This document shows, piece by piece, positions 53,993 through 62,751 of a DNA stretch of 64,000 bases (position 1 is its first letter; every line of letters begins with the position of its first letter). The position numbers and the translations under genes are program-made. The stretch is from positions 590,896 through 654,895 of the forward strand of contig NZ_LN609302.1 in NCBI RefSeq assembly GCF_001499675.1, given 5' to 3'. The stretch comes from Acetobacter ghanensis (GTDB lineage: Bacteria; Pseudomonadota; Alphaproteobacteria; Acetobacterales; Acetobacteraceae). Below the pieces are notes generated by a model. That model did no database searches. It was not told where the DNA came from and was given only the letters and a program-made list of their open reading frames with translations.

Positions 53993-56632
53993 ATGCGATT
54001 AGCACGCCGCTTTTCTCTTCTTGCCACCACACTTTGCACTGTCTTCCCTTCCATCTCTGTAGCGGAAACGACAGGAACCACATCAGCACATCGGAAGGTT
54101 TCGCATGAACACTCCGGTGTCGGAGCAAGCACTCAAAATCCTCAGAGTTCCTCCGTATCTTCGGTGGCAGCCACCCATAAAAAAGATAATACCAAAGCCC
54201 TGTATGCCGGGGATGTTGAAACCATAAACGTTTCAACCGGCACCCATTCAACCAACCGTAAGGCTCGACAGAGCACGACTCCGGTTACAGTAGTATCCGC
54301 TGCAACGTTGCGTCGTTCAGGGCAGGTCAATCTCGCAGATTCACTCGTCCGTACCTATGCTTCCATTAACGTGCAGGCCATGGCGGCAGATAGTGCCGCA
54401 CTGACCTCGTCTATCCAGATGCGAGGCCTCAACCCGAACGAAGTTCTGGTTCTGGTTGATGGGAAGCGTCGTCATTCTACCGCAAACATTGTCGCGGATG
54501 CCGGTCCTCAGTTTGGTTCAACTGGTGTTGATTTGAACATGATTCCGGCAAATGCCATTGATCATATTGAAGTGTTGGAAGATGGTGCAGCCGCCATGTA
54601 CGGTTCGGACGCCATTGCCGGTGTTGTAAACATTATTACCAAAAAAGAAGATCATGGCCTGCATATGTCAGCCCAGACAGGAGCTAATGCCTATAACGGC
54701 GATGGCTGGCAATATCAGTTGAATGCCGATGGTGGTTTGAAGTTGGGGGAGGATGGTTATATCCACCTCTCAGGCCAGATCACACATTCTGATCATTACG
54801 TTGTCAAAACAAAAGACCATCGTTTGCTAGGATACTGGCCAGAAGGGGCAACGACGACAGGCTATTACAACGGCCTTGTTGCCAACGCCATGAACTTACC
54901 GCTTGATTCCAACAAGATCATGAGCACGCCAGAAGAAACGCGAGAAAACCTCGCTATTGATTTTGGAAAAAAAATTACAGACGGCATCGATTTTTATGGG
55001 TTGATTACTTATGCTCATCGCTACGGTGAGGCTTACGAAAACTATCGTATTCCGACTATTGCACCAACCTATTACCCGTCCGGTTTTTCTCCACTTGAAA
55101 CCATTCGGGAGAACGATTACGCAGCAACTATTGGCATTAAAGGCGATGATTTTTATGGTTTTGACTGGGATTTAAGTACGACCTACGGTGCGGATGAAAC
55201 CAAAATCGGCAACAAAAATACCGCCAATACCGGTATGCTATCTTCTGATTGCTCGCTTGATCCAACATCCGCCAACTATTCATCCCTTGGATGTGGCTGG
55301 ACGCCCACAAATGTGCGGGCCGAAACCTATAGACTGGCACAATGGACCAATAATCTTGATTTCCGGCGTCACTTTAATATCGCCAAAAAAGTACCAGTAC
55401 TTCTCGCGTTTGGCGCTGAGCACCGGCTGGAAACCTATGACCTGACAGCCGGGGACCCAGCTTCTTATATTCTGGGTGGTACGCAGGGGTATGCCGGTAT
55501 TGGCCCGCAAAGTGCAGGCAGCTGGAGCCGCGATATTTGGGCCGGTTATGTGGATGGAGACTTTCACCCGTTTAAGAATTGGGATTTGGATTTTGCTGGG
55601 CGATTTGAACATTATACCGATGTTGGAAATACGGAAAACGGCAAGGTTTCCACACGTTATGACGTAACCCGCCGTATTGCCTTCCGTGGTACCATCAGCA
55701 CTGGCTTTCGTGCACCAACGCTCCCAGAACAACATTATTCTGCAATGAACGTCGACCCTAATGGAGCATCTGGCCTGTTGCCGGTTGATTCTGAAGCAGC
55801 GCGCACGTTGGGGGCTAGTAAGCTCAAACCGGAACGCTCGGTCAGTACAAGTGGCGGGATTGTTCTTGAGCCGATCAACGGATTTCATATTGAAGCGGAT
55901 GTTTACCAGATCAACCTACGTGATCGGATTGTGGGGGGCGGCACGGTTAATGGTTCAGCTGCGATCTCAGCCATTGAGCAACTGGGGTACCTGCTTCCTT
56001 CTAATGGTCTCATCGCAGACAATGTTTCTGCATACTTCATGACCAACGGTGCCAGCACGCGTACACAGGGGCTGGACATTAAAGCAGATTATACGTTCCG
56101 TTTCCGCACCGCAGGCAGTCTGACAATGACGATGGCGCTCGATCTTAACCGAACTCGTCTGCACCATAATGCGCTAGATACGAATGGTAATCCTCTGCTG
56201 AATGCGCAGAATATTGCCTACATTACTACGGCTTATCCCCGAAGCAAAATTATTCTGAATGCCTTCTACCATTATCAACACTGGGATTTTAACGTACGCG
56301 AAACTCGGTATGGGGAAACCACCTCCATGCTCAGCTACTACGACTGGCAGAACCAGAATACACCCTGCTCTGGGGGCGGAAAGCTGGCTTACTCCAATGT
56401 GTGCTTCAATCAGTTCAAAAACACACCGCGCTGGATGACCGATATTGAAATTGGTTACCGCTTTAACAAAAACTGGCACATGGCTGTTGGCGTCAACAAT
56501 ATTGCAGATGTCAAACCACGCATGGTTGCACAGATCAACAACTCACGTGGCGCGCAGCCGTATGACCAGTTCTCGCTACAGGTGCCTATCACTGGTGCGT
56601 ACTACTATGGGCGTTTGAACGCAGATTTCTAA
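53993..56632 (+). CDS. TonB-dependent outer-membrane receptor
   Basis: An 879-residue receptor. Signal peptide residues 1-24 (MRLARRFSLLATTLCTVFPS, then ISVA). A Ser/Thr-rich linker precedes a TonB-box-like ETINVSTG near residue 80. The plug (about 95-205) includes TPVTVVSAATLRRSGQVNLA, SIQMRGLNPNEVLVLVDGKR, IDHIEVLEDGAAAMYGSDA and IAGVVNIITKK. The 22-strand barrel follows, ending RLNADF with terminal Phe. Such receptors import siderophores, vitamins, oligosaccharides or peptides. It is the first gene inside the inverted-repeat segment; a palindromic operator candidate lies upstream and a terminator downstream. The adjacent oxidase genes suggest that the ligand is their substrate (inference). 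Confidence 0.92.
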   Translation: MRLARRFSLLATTLCTVFPSISVAETTGTTSAHRKVSHEHSGVGASTQNPQSSSVSSVAATHKKDNTKALYAGDVETINVSTGTHSTNRKARQSTTPVTVVSAATLRRSGQVNLADSLVRTYASINVQAMAADSAALTSSIQMRGLNPNEVLVLVDGKRRHSTANIVADAGPQFGSTGVDLNMIPANAIDHIEVLEDGAAAMYGSDAIAGVVNIITKKEDHGLHMSAQTGANAYNGDGWQYQLNADGGLKLGEDGYIHLSGQITHSDHYVVKTKDHRLLGYWPEGATTTGYYNGLVANAMNLPLDSNKIMSTPEETRENLAIDFGKKITDGIDFYGLITYAHRYGEAYENYRIPTIAPTYYPSGFSPLETIRENDYAATIGIKGDDFYGFDWDLSTTYGADETKIGNKNTANTGMLSSDCSLDPTSANYSSLGCGWTPTNVRAETYRLAQWTNNLDFRRHFNIAKKVPVLLAFGAEHRLETYDLTAGDPASYILGGTQGYAGIGPQSAGSWSRDIWAGYVDGDFHPFKNWDLDFAGRFEHYTDVGNTENGKVSTRYDVTRRIAFRGTISTGFRAPTLPEQHYSAMNVDPNGASGLLPVDSEAARTLGASKLKPERSVSTSGGIVLEPINGFHIEADVYQINLRDRIVGGGTVNGSAAISAIEQLGYLLPSNGLIADNVSAYFMTNGASTRTQGLDIKADYTFRFRTAGSLTMTMALDLNRTRLHHNALDTNGNPLLNAQNIAYITTAYPRSKIILNAFYHYQHWDFNVRETRYGETTSMLSYYDWQNQNTPCSGGGKLAYSNVCFNQFKNTPRWMTDIEIGYRFNKNWHMAVGVNNIADVKPRMVAQINNSRGAQPYDQFSLQVPITGAYYYGRLNADF

Positions 56633-56642
56633 GATGGATGAT

Positions 56643-56676
56643 GCGGAGTGGCGATTTTTAAACACTCCGCGTTTTT
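56643..56676 (+). terminator. Terminator after TonB receptor
   Basis: GCGGAGTG pairs with CACTCCGC (8 bp, 12-nt loop) and GTTTTT follows directly. It lies 10 nt after the receptor stop, so the oxidase genes need read-through or their own promoter. Confidence 0.78.
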
Positions 56677-56722
56677 ACCGGTTCTTTTTTAAGAGGCCAT
56701 AAGTAAAAAACAGGAATACTCA

Positions 56723-58325
56723 ATGGCAAGTCCATCACATAGTCAGCCACAATCTCGTAGGCAACTTCTCACGCGTATCGGTGCACTGGCAGGGAGTGCT
56801 GCACTTTATCAGGCCATGACCAGTATGGGGCACGCCATGGGCACGGATTTTTTCTGGCCCGCCCAATCTGTCCGGAGCAAAGCGGGGTACATCCGTGCTG
56901 GTTCTGGGCGCAGGCCTCGCGGGAATGCTCAGTGCTTACGAACTGCGCAAAGCAGGTTATAATGTTAAGGTTCTTGAATTCCAAAGCCGTAGTGGCGGGC
57001 GTAACATCAGCCTGCGTGGAGGGGATACGGTAACAGAGTTGGGGGGAGCAACGCAAAAAGTCAGCTTTGCATCAGGGAATTATATTAACCCCGGCCCTTG
57101 GCGCATTCCTTACCACCATCAAGGACTGTTGCATTACTGCCGTGAGTTTGGTGTACAACTCGAACCCTTTATTGAACTCAACCATAATAGTTGGCTCCAC
57201 TCAACCGGATCGTTCGGTGGTAAGGCGGTAAGATATAGGGAACTCGCTGCAGATTTTAACGGCTTTACGGCGGAGCTGCTGGCAAAGGCGGTGGACCAGC
57301 ATAAACTGGATGATCTGGTGAGTGCGGATGAAGCTGCGCATATTGCTGACGCCATGCGGGGATGGGGCGCGCTGACCTCAGATCTCAGTTATACTAAAGG
57401 TACTATCAGTTCGCTGCGACGTGGGTTTGAAAAACCACAGGGCGGTGGTCTGGATGGCGCTCCTATCCCGTCTGATTTGATGAAGAGGAGCGAAATCTGG
57501 AAGTCTGGTCTGTGGAACTGGATGGCCTTTCACGAGCGACTGGATATGCAGACAACCATGTTCCAGCCTGTTGGGGGGATGGACAATATTGGCAAGGCTT
57601 TCACCAAGCAGGTAAAGGACCTGTTGCAACTGAACTGCAAGGTTACGGCTATTCATCAGGATGCAAGTGGTGTGAGCGTAACATATAATGATATGCAGCA
57701 TGGTGGCGTGGTCAGGCAGGCTAAGGCTGATTACTGTGTTTGCACCATACCACTTTCCATTCTGTCGCAATTGGATGTGCAGGTCAGTGATGGAATGAAG
57801 GCGGCCATAAGTGCCGTGCCATATGCGTCTTCCGTCAAACTTGGTCTTGAGTTCAAGCGGCGTTTCTGGGAGGAGGAAGACCAGATCTACGGTGGTATCA
57901 GTTTTACTGACCAGCCTATCAGTCAGATTTCCTACCCAAGCCACGGTATTTTTTCCAAGGGGCCGGCGGTCTTGCTGGGAGGGTATATGTTTGGTCCTGC
58001 CGCGTATGACTTTGCGGGCATGACCCCACAGGAACGGCTGGAACAGGGTATAAAACAGGGGCTAGCTCTTCACCCTCAATACCGTAAGGAGTTCCTGAAT
58101 GGCGTCAGCTTTGCATGGAGCCGGGTACCCTGGACGTTGGGATGCTGCTCGATGTGGAGTGAGGAAGCGCGTAAAACCCACTACAAAACGCTGTGTTCGA
58201 TTGACCAGCGGCTTGTTCTGGCGGGCGAACATGCGTCGTATGTAGGTTGCTGGCAGGAGGGCGCCATTCTTTCCGCGTTGGATGCGGTTACGCGTTTGCA
58301 CAAACGAGCACTGGGAGCCGCCTGA
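56723..58325 (+). CDS. TAT-exported FAD amine/L-amino-acid oxidase, frameshifted at G4
   Basis: The true start is ATG 56723. Residues 1-55 or so carry a TAT signal (SRRQLLTRIGALAGSAALYQ), then the frame breaks at GGGG (56884-56887). With one G fewer it reads KAGTSVLVLGAGLAGMLSAY and continues to 58325 (about 533 residues). The FAD site is VLGAGLAGMLSAYELRKAGY with LEFQSRSGGR. VPWTLGCCSMWSEEAR and LVLAGEHASYVGCWQEGAIL are the C-terminal flavin and aromatic-cage region of the amine oxidase family (MAO/L-amino-acid oxidase). It oxidises an amine or amino acid to an imine in the periplasm. As read, only a 476-residue form from 56895 without the signal would be made. The stop overlaps the cytochrome start (TGATG), and cytochrome c and RidA follow, so electrons probably go to the respiratory chain rather than only to oxygen. 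Confidence 0.85.
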
Positions 58326-58741
58326 TGCGTAGATTTCTCTTTTTGGGGATGTTGATGTCTGTTGTTGTGCCTATTGGTTTTGCACGGGCGGACAGTGCAA
58401 GTGCCATATCGGGTAAAATGGCCGATTTGCCATCGGGTGAGGCTATTTATCGTCATATCTGCCAAAGTTGTCATATGGCGGACGGACAAGGGGCTGTCGG
58501 GGCTGGGGCACAAATTCCTGCTCTGGCGCATAACCCGCGGTTACAGGTTACAAGTTACCCTGCTACGGTTATCCTTAACGGTTACGGAGCCATGCCATGG
58601 TTTTCTGGTTTGTTAAGCGATAAACAGGTTGCGGATGTAGTGGATTATATTCGCACCCATTTTGGCAATAATTATAAAGATAAAATCAACCCGTCAGAAG
58701 TCGCGTTCATGCGGCCCCATCTGACAGCCGAGGAGCAGTAA
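58325..58741 (+). CDS. Periplasmic monoheme cytochrome c
   Basis: A 138-residue class I cytochrome. Signal peptide MRRFLFLGMLMSVVVPIGFA ends near ARA. The heme site is ICQSCHMADGQG, and the axial Met is in GYGAMPWFSGLLSDKQVADV, followed by a C-terminal helix (VVDYIRTHFGNNY). It starts on the TGATG overlap with the amine oxidase gene and ends 4 nt before the RidA gene. It is the likely electron acceptor of the oxidase (inference from coupling). Confidence 0.9.
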   Translation: MRRFLFLGMLMSVVVPIGFARADSASAISGKMADLPSGEAIYRHICQSCHMADGQGAVGAGAQIPALAHNPRLQVTSYPATVILNGYGAMPWFSGLLSDKQVADVVDYIRTHFGNNYKDKINPSEVAFMRPHLTAEEQ

Positions 58742-58745
58742 ATTC

Positions 58746-59267
58746 ATGCGTGTCTTCAAAATTCTTGGAAATTCGACCCTTTTTGCGGCAACTGCTCTTG
58801 TGGGTATGGGGGTGTCTGCAACAGCACATGCGCAGAGTGATATTGTACGCCATAACGAAGCAACTTTTCCCATTGCCTCGGCGATAGAGGTGCCTGCGGG
58901 TTATTCCACTATTTTCCTGAGCGGCATGGGCGCTCCTGTTATCAACCCGAAGGCCCCTGCAAAAAGTCTGGACGCCTATGGCAACACAGCTACGCAAACC
59001 GAAGGAGCGCTTAAACGGATAGAAGACACGCTAAAAGGCATGGGGCTGACAATGGGCGATGTTGTGCAGATGCATATTTTTATGGTGGCGGATCCACAGA
59101 CCAAAAAGCTTGATTTTGATGGAATGATGCAGAGTTACACAAAGTTTTTTGGCACAAAGGTACAGCCAAACCTGCCGGTTCGTTCTGCTTTTGGCGTAGC
59201 ACAATTGGCTAATCCCGGCTGGCTAGTAGAAATAGAGGTAGTGGCGGTACGCCCCTCCCACCATTAA
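58746..59267 (+). CDS. Exported RidA-family imine/enamine deaminase
   Basis: A 173-residue RidA/YjgF protein with an added signal peptide (MRVFKILGNSTLFAATALVG to ATAHA before QSD). The core has the family pattern TATQTEGALKRIEDTLKGMG, then VVQMHIFMVADP and PNLPVRSAFGVAQLANPGWL, then VEIEVVAV. The Arg of PVRSAFGV corresponds to the Arg that binds the carboxylate in active RidA enzymes, so it should be catalytic. RidA hydrolyses imines released by amino-acid oxidases to keto acids and ammonia. A periplasmic copy directly after an exported oxidase and a cytochrome implies dedicated clean-up of the oxidase product. Confidence 0.9.
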   Translation: MRVFKILGNSTLFAATALVGMGVSATAHAQSDIVRHNEATFPIASAIEVPAGYSTIFLSGMGAPVINPKAPAKSLDAYGNTATQTEGALKRIEDTLKGMGLTMGDVVQMHIFMVADPQTKKLDFDGMMQSYTKFFGTKVQPNLPVRSAFGVAQLANPGWLVEIEVVAVRPSHH

Positions 59268-59386
59268 ATGAATCAATAACAGGGGGAGGGAAATTACAAG
59301 CCTGTGTCTCTGTTGTTCAGGGGCAGTTCAGTTTGGTCGATAGTCTATATCGTTTGGCTGGACTGTTCCTGCTTTGAGCGCGTGAC

Positions 59387-59591
59387 GGGTTCGAAAAACC
59401 CTCTGGTTTTCGGCCCTTCTGTGTGATTCTATTCCTCATATGGAGAGTGGGGAAATGGCTGTATGAAGCGGCTAGGCACAGGACTCATTCTTTGAGATAA
59501 AAGTGACCGGGAGATGGATTGCTAACATGAAAGTATGAGCGCAGCGGTCATATCTGGTCGCAACATGTCTCTAGTCTTTCAGATTTGCGAA
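59387..59591 (-). repeat. Right arm of about 210-bp inverted repeat (IS5 3' end)
   Basis: Complement of 53631-53842 with scattered mismatches and a short gap. Read on the minus strand it contains ATRYDRCAHTF-like transposase codons (ACCAGATATGACCGCTGCGC), then stops and the shared CACTCTCCATATGAGGAAT. It is more decayed than the left copy: an in-frame TAG replaces the Trp codon of the DWRR motif. Confidence 0.85.
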
Positions 59592-59806
59592 CATGTTTTC
59601 GATCAGATGACGCTTTTTATACACCAGATAGACAATATGTGCATGTGCAATGATAATAGGTGGATGTCAGATTTCAAGCAGAGTAACTTATATCCTGGAC
59701 GAGCATATCGCGATGGGAAACCAAGTTATAAAATTTCTCGGTATCTATAATGGATATAAAATATTAACCATCTGTATTTTTACTATTTTCCGTTCTGGGT
59801 ATATGC

Positions 59807-59926
59807 TCAAAGAGCCAAGGGTTTCTTGATTGTCCGTTTCTTTTTCGTGACTTCCACGACAACAGAGGCTTTCCTGTGTGGAGCCTTGGGGAGCGTCAAA
59901 GTCTTGCGTTCCGGCTTCTGTGACAC
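59807..59926 (-). CDS. Possible 39-residue basic protein (low confidence)
   Basis: GTG start at 59926 and stop at 59807. The product is strongly basic: SQKPERKTLTLPKAPHRKAS then VVVEVTKKKRTIKKPLAL. The repeat of KTLTL and VVVEV followed by lysines is reminiscent of translation factor IF-2 N-termini. It may be a small nucleic-acid-binding protein or the remnant of a larger gene; the frame stays open only a few codons upstream. The ribosome site AGGA is too close for comfort. Confidence 0.25.
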   Translation of the reverse strand: MSQKPERKTLTLPKAPHRKASVVVEVTKKKRTIKKPLAL

Positions 59927-60082
59927 ATCCTGCCGTGTTTTCTGCTATTGAACCCTAGCTTTTTTGTATCCGGGTTTCCTATCAAACTGGCTGTTGAGCC
60001 ATTCCATTTAATGCTCAGTCTTTCTTGCCTGATTCCTCTGTCATGCTGGTTGGACAGGTCCGTTCAACAGAGAAGGAAACAT

Positions 60083-60403
60083 ATGGAAGACATTACAAAA
60101 ACATGGGGTATCAGGGGGATTTCTGCTGATGTCCGGCAAGCTGTGATTACACAGAGCCAGAAGCAGGGCATAAAAGCCGGAGAATGGCTGACACTGGCTA
60201 TTCTGGAAAAAATCAAACAGGACAGAAACGCAGGGAAAGCCCTGCTGGCTACCAATGGGCAACCAGCTGTTAGTGCAGAGGATTCCTCTGCTGTTCTGGC
60301 TTTGCTGGAACGTTTTCAGGAAATGGGAATTGAACTTCCTGACAGAATGAAGAAGAAAGCGATCACTTTTGCCAGAAGGTGTATGATGCTAACGAAGGCG
60401 TGA
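60083..60403 (+). CDS. Small hypothetical protein, accessory-region type
   Basis: A 106-residue protein with a strong AGAAGGA ribosome site, from ATG 60083 (the open frame extends upstream but without a ribosome site). The N-terminal half MEDITKTWGIRGISADVRQA resembles ribbon-helix-helix or mobilisation-type regulators (ISADVRQAVITQSQKQGIKA). The C-terminal half has a helix pair (VLALLERFQEMGIELPDRMK). Cytoplasmic, possibly DNA-binding. It lies in the island that also carries a restriction system and integrase. No closer family recognised. Confidence 0.6.
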   Translation: MEDITKTWGIRGISADVRQAVITQSQKQGIKAGEWLTLAILEKIKQDRNAGKALLATNGQPAVSAEDSSAVLALLERFQEMGIELPDRMKKKAITFARRCMMLTKA

Positions 60404-60493
60404 GGTAATGGCGCATATCAGAAACATGGGGTTTTGATACGTGATGTCAAGTTGTATGTAATCTCATAGTTATAATCTTATCGAGATCTTTTC

Positions 60494-60967
60494 ATGAGTT
60501 ATCTACCTTTAATAATTAGGTTTATTAGTTTACTTACAGCATTGTCTGTTGCTTTTTTCGGATACAAATTTTCTCGGAATATTGAGAAAGAAAAAGCAAA
60601 AACTGCATATATCAATTATGCAATTCAAACTATCATGGATGAATATAAAAATTATGATCCCAACATATTTTTGGAATCGCAAAATAACTCCGATTATATC
60701 AAATCTGTAGAGAAGAAATTTCAGGAGTGTAGAAGGGCTATTATGCGTGTTTCCCCGGTTCTTTTACAAAATGATTTGGAGAAATTGAATATTTTAAACG
60801 AAAATTATATAAAAGTTATTAGGTGGCAATATAATGAAAGTCTTTCTGGAAAAGAGCCTTCTGGCGTTAATGCACATGAATATATTATTGGTTTGATAGA
60901 TTATATTAATACTGGGCACGAAATTCTATACAATAATATTTTGATATTAAGGAAGGGATTGGAATAA
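60494..60967 (+). CDS. Hypothetical protein with one N-terminal membrane helix
   Basis: A 157-residue protein. Residues 5-24 form one membrane helix (LIIRFISLLTALSVAFFGYK). The rest is charged and helical (SRNIEKEKAKTAYINYAIQT, then long amphipathic helices with VEKKFQECRRAIMRV). It is probably anchored in the inner membrane with a cytoplasmic helical domain. Clearly AT-rich. It lies 135 nt upstream of the restriction-enzyme gene in the same orientation, but nothing shows a functional link. Family not recognised. Confidence 0.55.
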   Translation: MSYLPLIIRFISLLTALSVAFFGYKFSRNIEKEKAKTAYINYAIQTIMDEYKNYDPNIFLESQNNSDYIKSVEKKFQECRRAIMRVSPVLLQNDLEKLNILNENYIKVIRWQYNESLSGKEPSGVNAHEYIIGLIDYINTGHEILYNNILILRKGLE

Positions 60968-61102
60968 TTCTCCTTAAATTGGCATATGTGTGGGCTTTCA
61001 AGACATTATAGCTATTTATGAAGAGTTGGGCCTGCTAAAATTTTATACTCCTTCCGATTCGGAAGATGCAAAAAAAAATTGGTAGATTTAAGGTGGTTTG
61101 TA

Positions 61103-61924
61103 ATGAGTGTTTCAACGGATGATATTCCGAAGATTATAACTATTAATTCCCGTGATATAGAAGACCGTTCTCTTTTTCCTGATGGATTTTTTGATTTCTA
61201 TGAAGTCCTGAGTTATCGCAATGCGGCTCAGATACTTTCTGCATCCTGTAAGGAGGAGTTTCGCGAATTAACTAATGCCTTGATGTCTTTTAGTATTCTT
61301 CCTGATGATATCATTGTCGGGGGTGGTAATAAATCACGCATAGCCAAAGGTGTTGAAGCACTCTTCCATCCTCTGGGCTGGAGAGAAACGCGTGTCACGG
61401 CAGACCTTTTGATTAATCGCATTACTTATATCGACCCCAGTAAGCGGGGGAATAAAGCTCCGCATGAAATACAGCAATATAAAATTGATTCTTTTGTGGA
61501 TGGTCACAAAATAGATTTTGTAAAAAAGCGTGTGGCATTTGACATGGAATGGAACTCAAAAGACCAAACTTTTGACAGGGATTTGTATGCTTTAAGAAGC
61601 TTTTATGATTGTAACATTATCTCAGCAGGTGTTTTGCTAACTAGAAGTGCAGAGTTAATTCCTGCTTTTAACGAGTTGCAACGTCGATCCGTGAAGGAAA
61701 TGAGTAAAGGTAAGTTTGGTGCATCCACGACATGGATGGGAAAGCTAACTTATCGAATAGAAGCCGGTAGGGGAGGTGGGTGTCCTATTTTGGCTCTTGG
61801 TATTCGACCTTCTCTGATTAAAAATTTTGAGAAGTGGAAAGACGAAAATCCTGTAATACGTGCTGGAGATAGCATTTCTGCTTCTGAAATTTCTTCGGAA
61901 GCAGAAGATGATTCTGAAGATTAA
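61103..61924 (+). CDS. Type II restriction endonuclease, BglII/BstYI-like
   Basis: A 273-residue protein from ATG 61103, which has AAGGTGG 6 nt upstream; a TTG at 61079 would add 8 residues. The catalytic core is KIDFVKKRVAFDMEWNSKDQ then TFDRDLYALRSFYDC, with D138, E149 and K153 as the probable metal and catalytic residues. This matches BglII and BstYI, which cut at GATC-centred sites (AGATCT and RGATCY). The C-terminal tail is acidic. It is convergent with a DNA methyltransferase: the two stop codons share TTAA, forming a restriction-modification pair. The recognition sequence is inferred from the family only. AT-rich relative to the chromosome, as usual for acquired systems. Confidence 0.82.
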   Translation: MSVSTDDIPKIITINSRDIEDRSLFPDGFFDFYEVLSYRNAAQILSASCKEEFRELTNALMSFSILPDDIIVGGGNKSRIAKGVEALFHPLGWRETRVTADLLINRITYIDPSKRGNKAPHEIQQYKIDSFVDGHKIDFVKKRVAFDMEWNSKDQTFDRDLYALRSFYDCNIISAGVLLTRSAELIPAFNELQRRSVKEMSKGKFGASTTWMGKLTYRIEAGRGGGCPILALGIRPSLIKNFEKWKDENPVIRAGDSISASEISSEAEDDSED

Positions 61925-62607
61925 TCTACTGCAATTAATCTAGTATTGCCACGGAGCGTCTTCTTTTGACGTTCTGTGTGGCTGTTATGTTTGTAAGTAT
62001 TCCAGGAAGGTTCATAATCCTCAGCCTGGTTGCCCCATACTGTCCATCCTTCTCGTGGTCCACGAGCAAACATTTCCAGATAAGGACCGGGAGAGCACGC
62101 TTCTATTAAATCATACTGCTCATCAGGCTTTCGGCTATGTTCTCTCTTCCGGGTCGCTAGATAATTAACCTGCGTTCTACCTGGTTGAAGTGTCCTGGCA
62201 TTTTTACCTCGGACACCGAACAGCAGGATTTCGGTCACATTGCGAAAATAAAACCCAACCCCACGCCCATCAGAACCGCCATCCTTGCGGATTTTATGCC
62301 AGATAATATTGGATTTATAGGTGAATCCCCATTCCTGCATTACCCGTAAACCATCAGGTAGCAAAGCATTTGGTACCCACAGATATAGGTGAGCTGTTGG
62401 AGCGACAACATCCTTTACTGGCAAGGCGCATATATCATCCAGTGTCATCGTCAAATAACGTGATAGTCTATGATGTTCTGGAGCGATTTTTCCTGTACGG
62501 TTTGTAAACTGCCAAGGAGGGTCCGCCAGAACAGTTCTAGCCTGACAGTTCTCCGCTACCTCCAGAAAATCTTTTATCGCATTTGGTGGAGAATTACGGT
62601 CTGGCAT
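61921..62607 (-). CDS. MT-A70-family DNA adenine methyltransferase
   Basis: A 228-residue methyltransferase. DPPW at 29-32 (VLADPPWQFTNRTGK) is the catalytic motif of MT-A70/beta-class N6-adenine methyltransferases. LYLWVPNALLPDGLRVMQEW and NIIWHKIRKDGG are the SAM-side blocks. ENT-like segments (REHSRKPDEQYDLIEACSPG) and EMFARGPREGWTVWGNQ close the fold. It would protect the host from the neighbouring BglII-like enzyme. The 3' ends of the two genes overlap by 4 nt. Confidence 0.88.
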   Translation of the reverse strand: MPDRNSPPNAIKDFLEVAENCQARTVLADPPWQFTNRTGKIAPEHHRLSRYLTMTLDDICALPVKDVVAPTAHLYLWVPNALLPDGLRVMQEWGFTYKSNIIWHKIRKDGGSDGRGVGFYFRNVTEILLFGVRGKNARTLQPGRTQVNYLATRKREHSRKPDEQYDLIEACSPGPYLEMFARGPREGWTVWGNQAEDYEPSWNTYKHNSHTERQKKTLRGNTRLIAVD

Positions 62608-62751
62608 TGCATGTCACAATCAAGGTTGGCGAACAAAAAAGAGATACTCTTGCGTTGATAGCGTTCGGATGCTTTAGGTGCAAACGATTTGCTCTTTGGC
62701 AACTTTGGGTTCGACTAAAACATTAAGTTGCATCATGTTCTTGCATTGTTC

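Larger units (their letters stand above)
59268..60082. other. Non-coding/remnant region with right IS5 arm
   Basis: Holds the right inverted IS5 remnant (59387-59591, tapering to about 59640) and then decayed sequence. There is no convincing full gene; one small minus-strand frame is listed separately. A 71-codon plus-strand frame at 59535 runs antisense to the transposase remnant and is not called. The ribosome site AGAAGGA at about 60071 belongs to the next gene. Confidence 0.5.

Noticed and set aside
59535..59750. 71-codon plus-strand frame
   Set aside because: Its first part is antisense to the right IS5 remnant and no coding signal follows.
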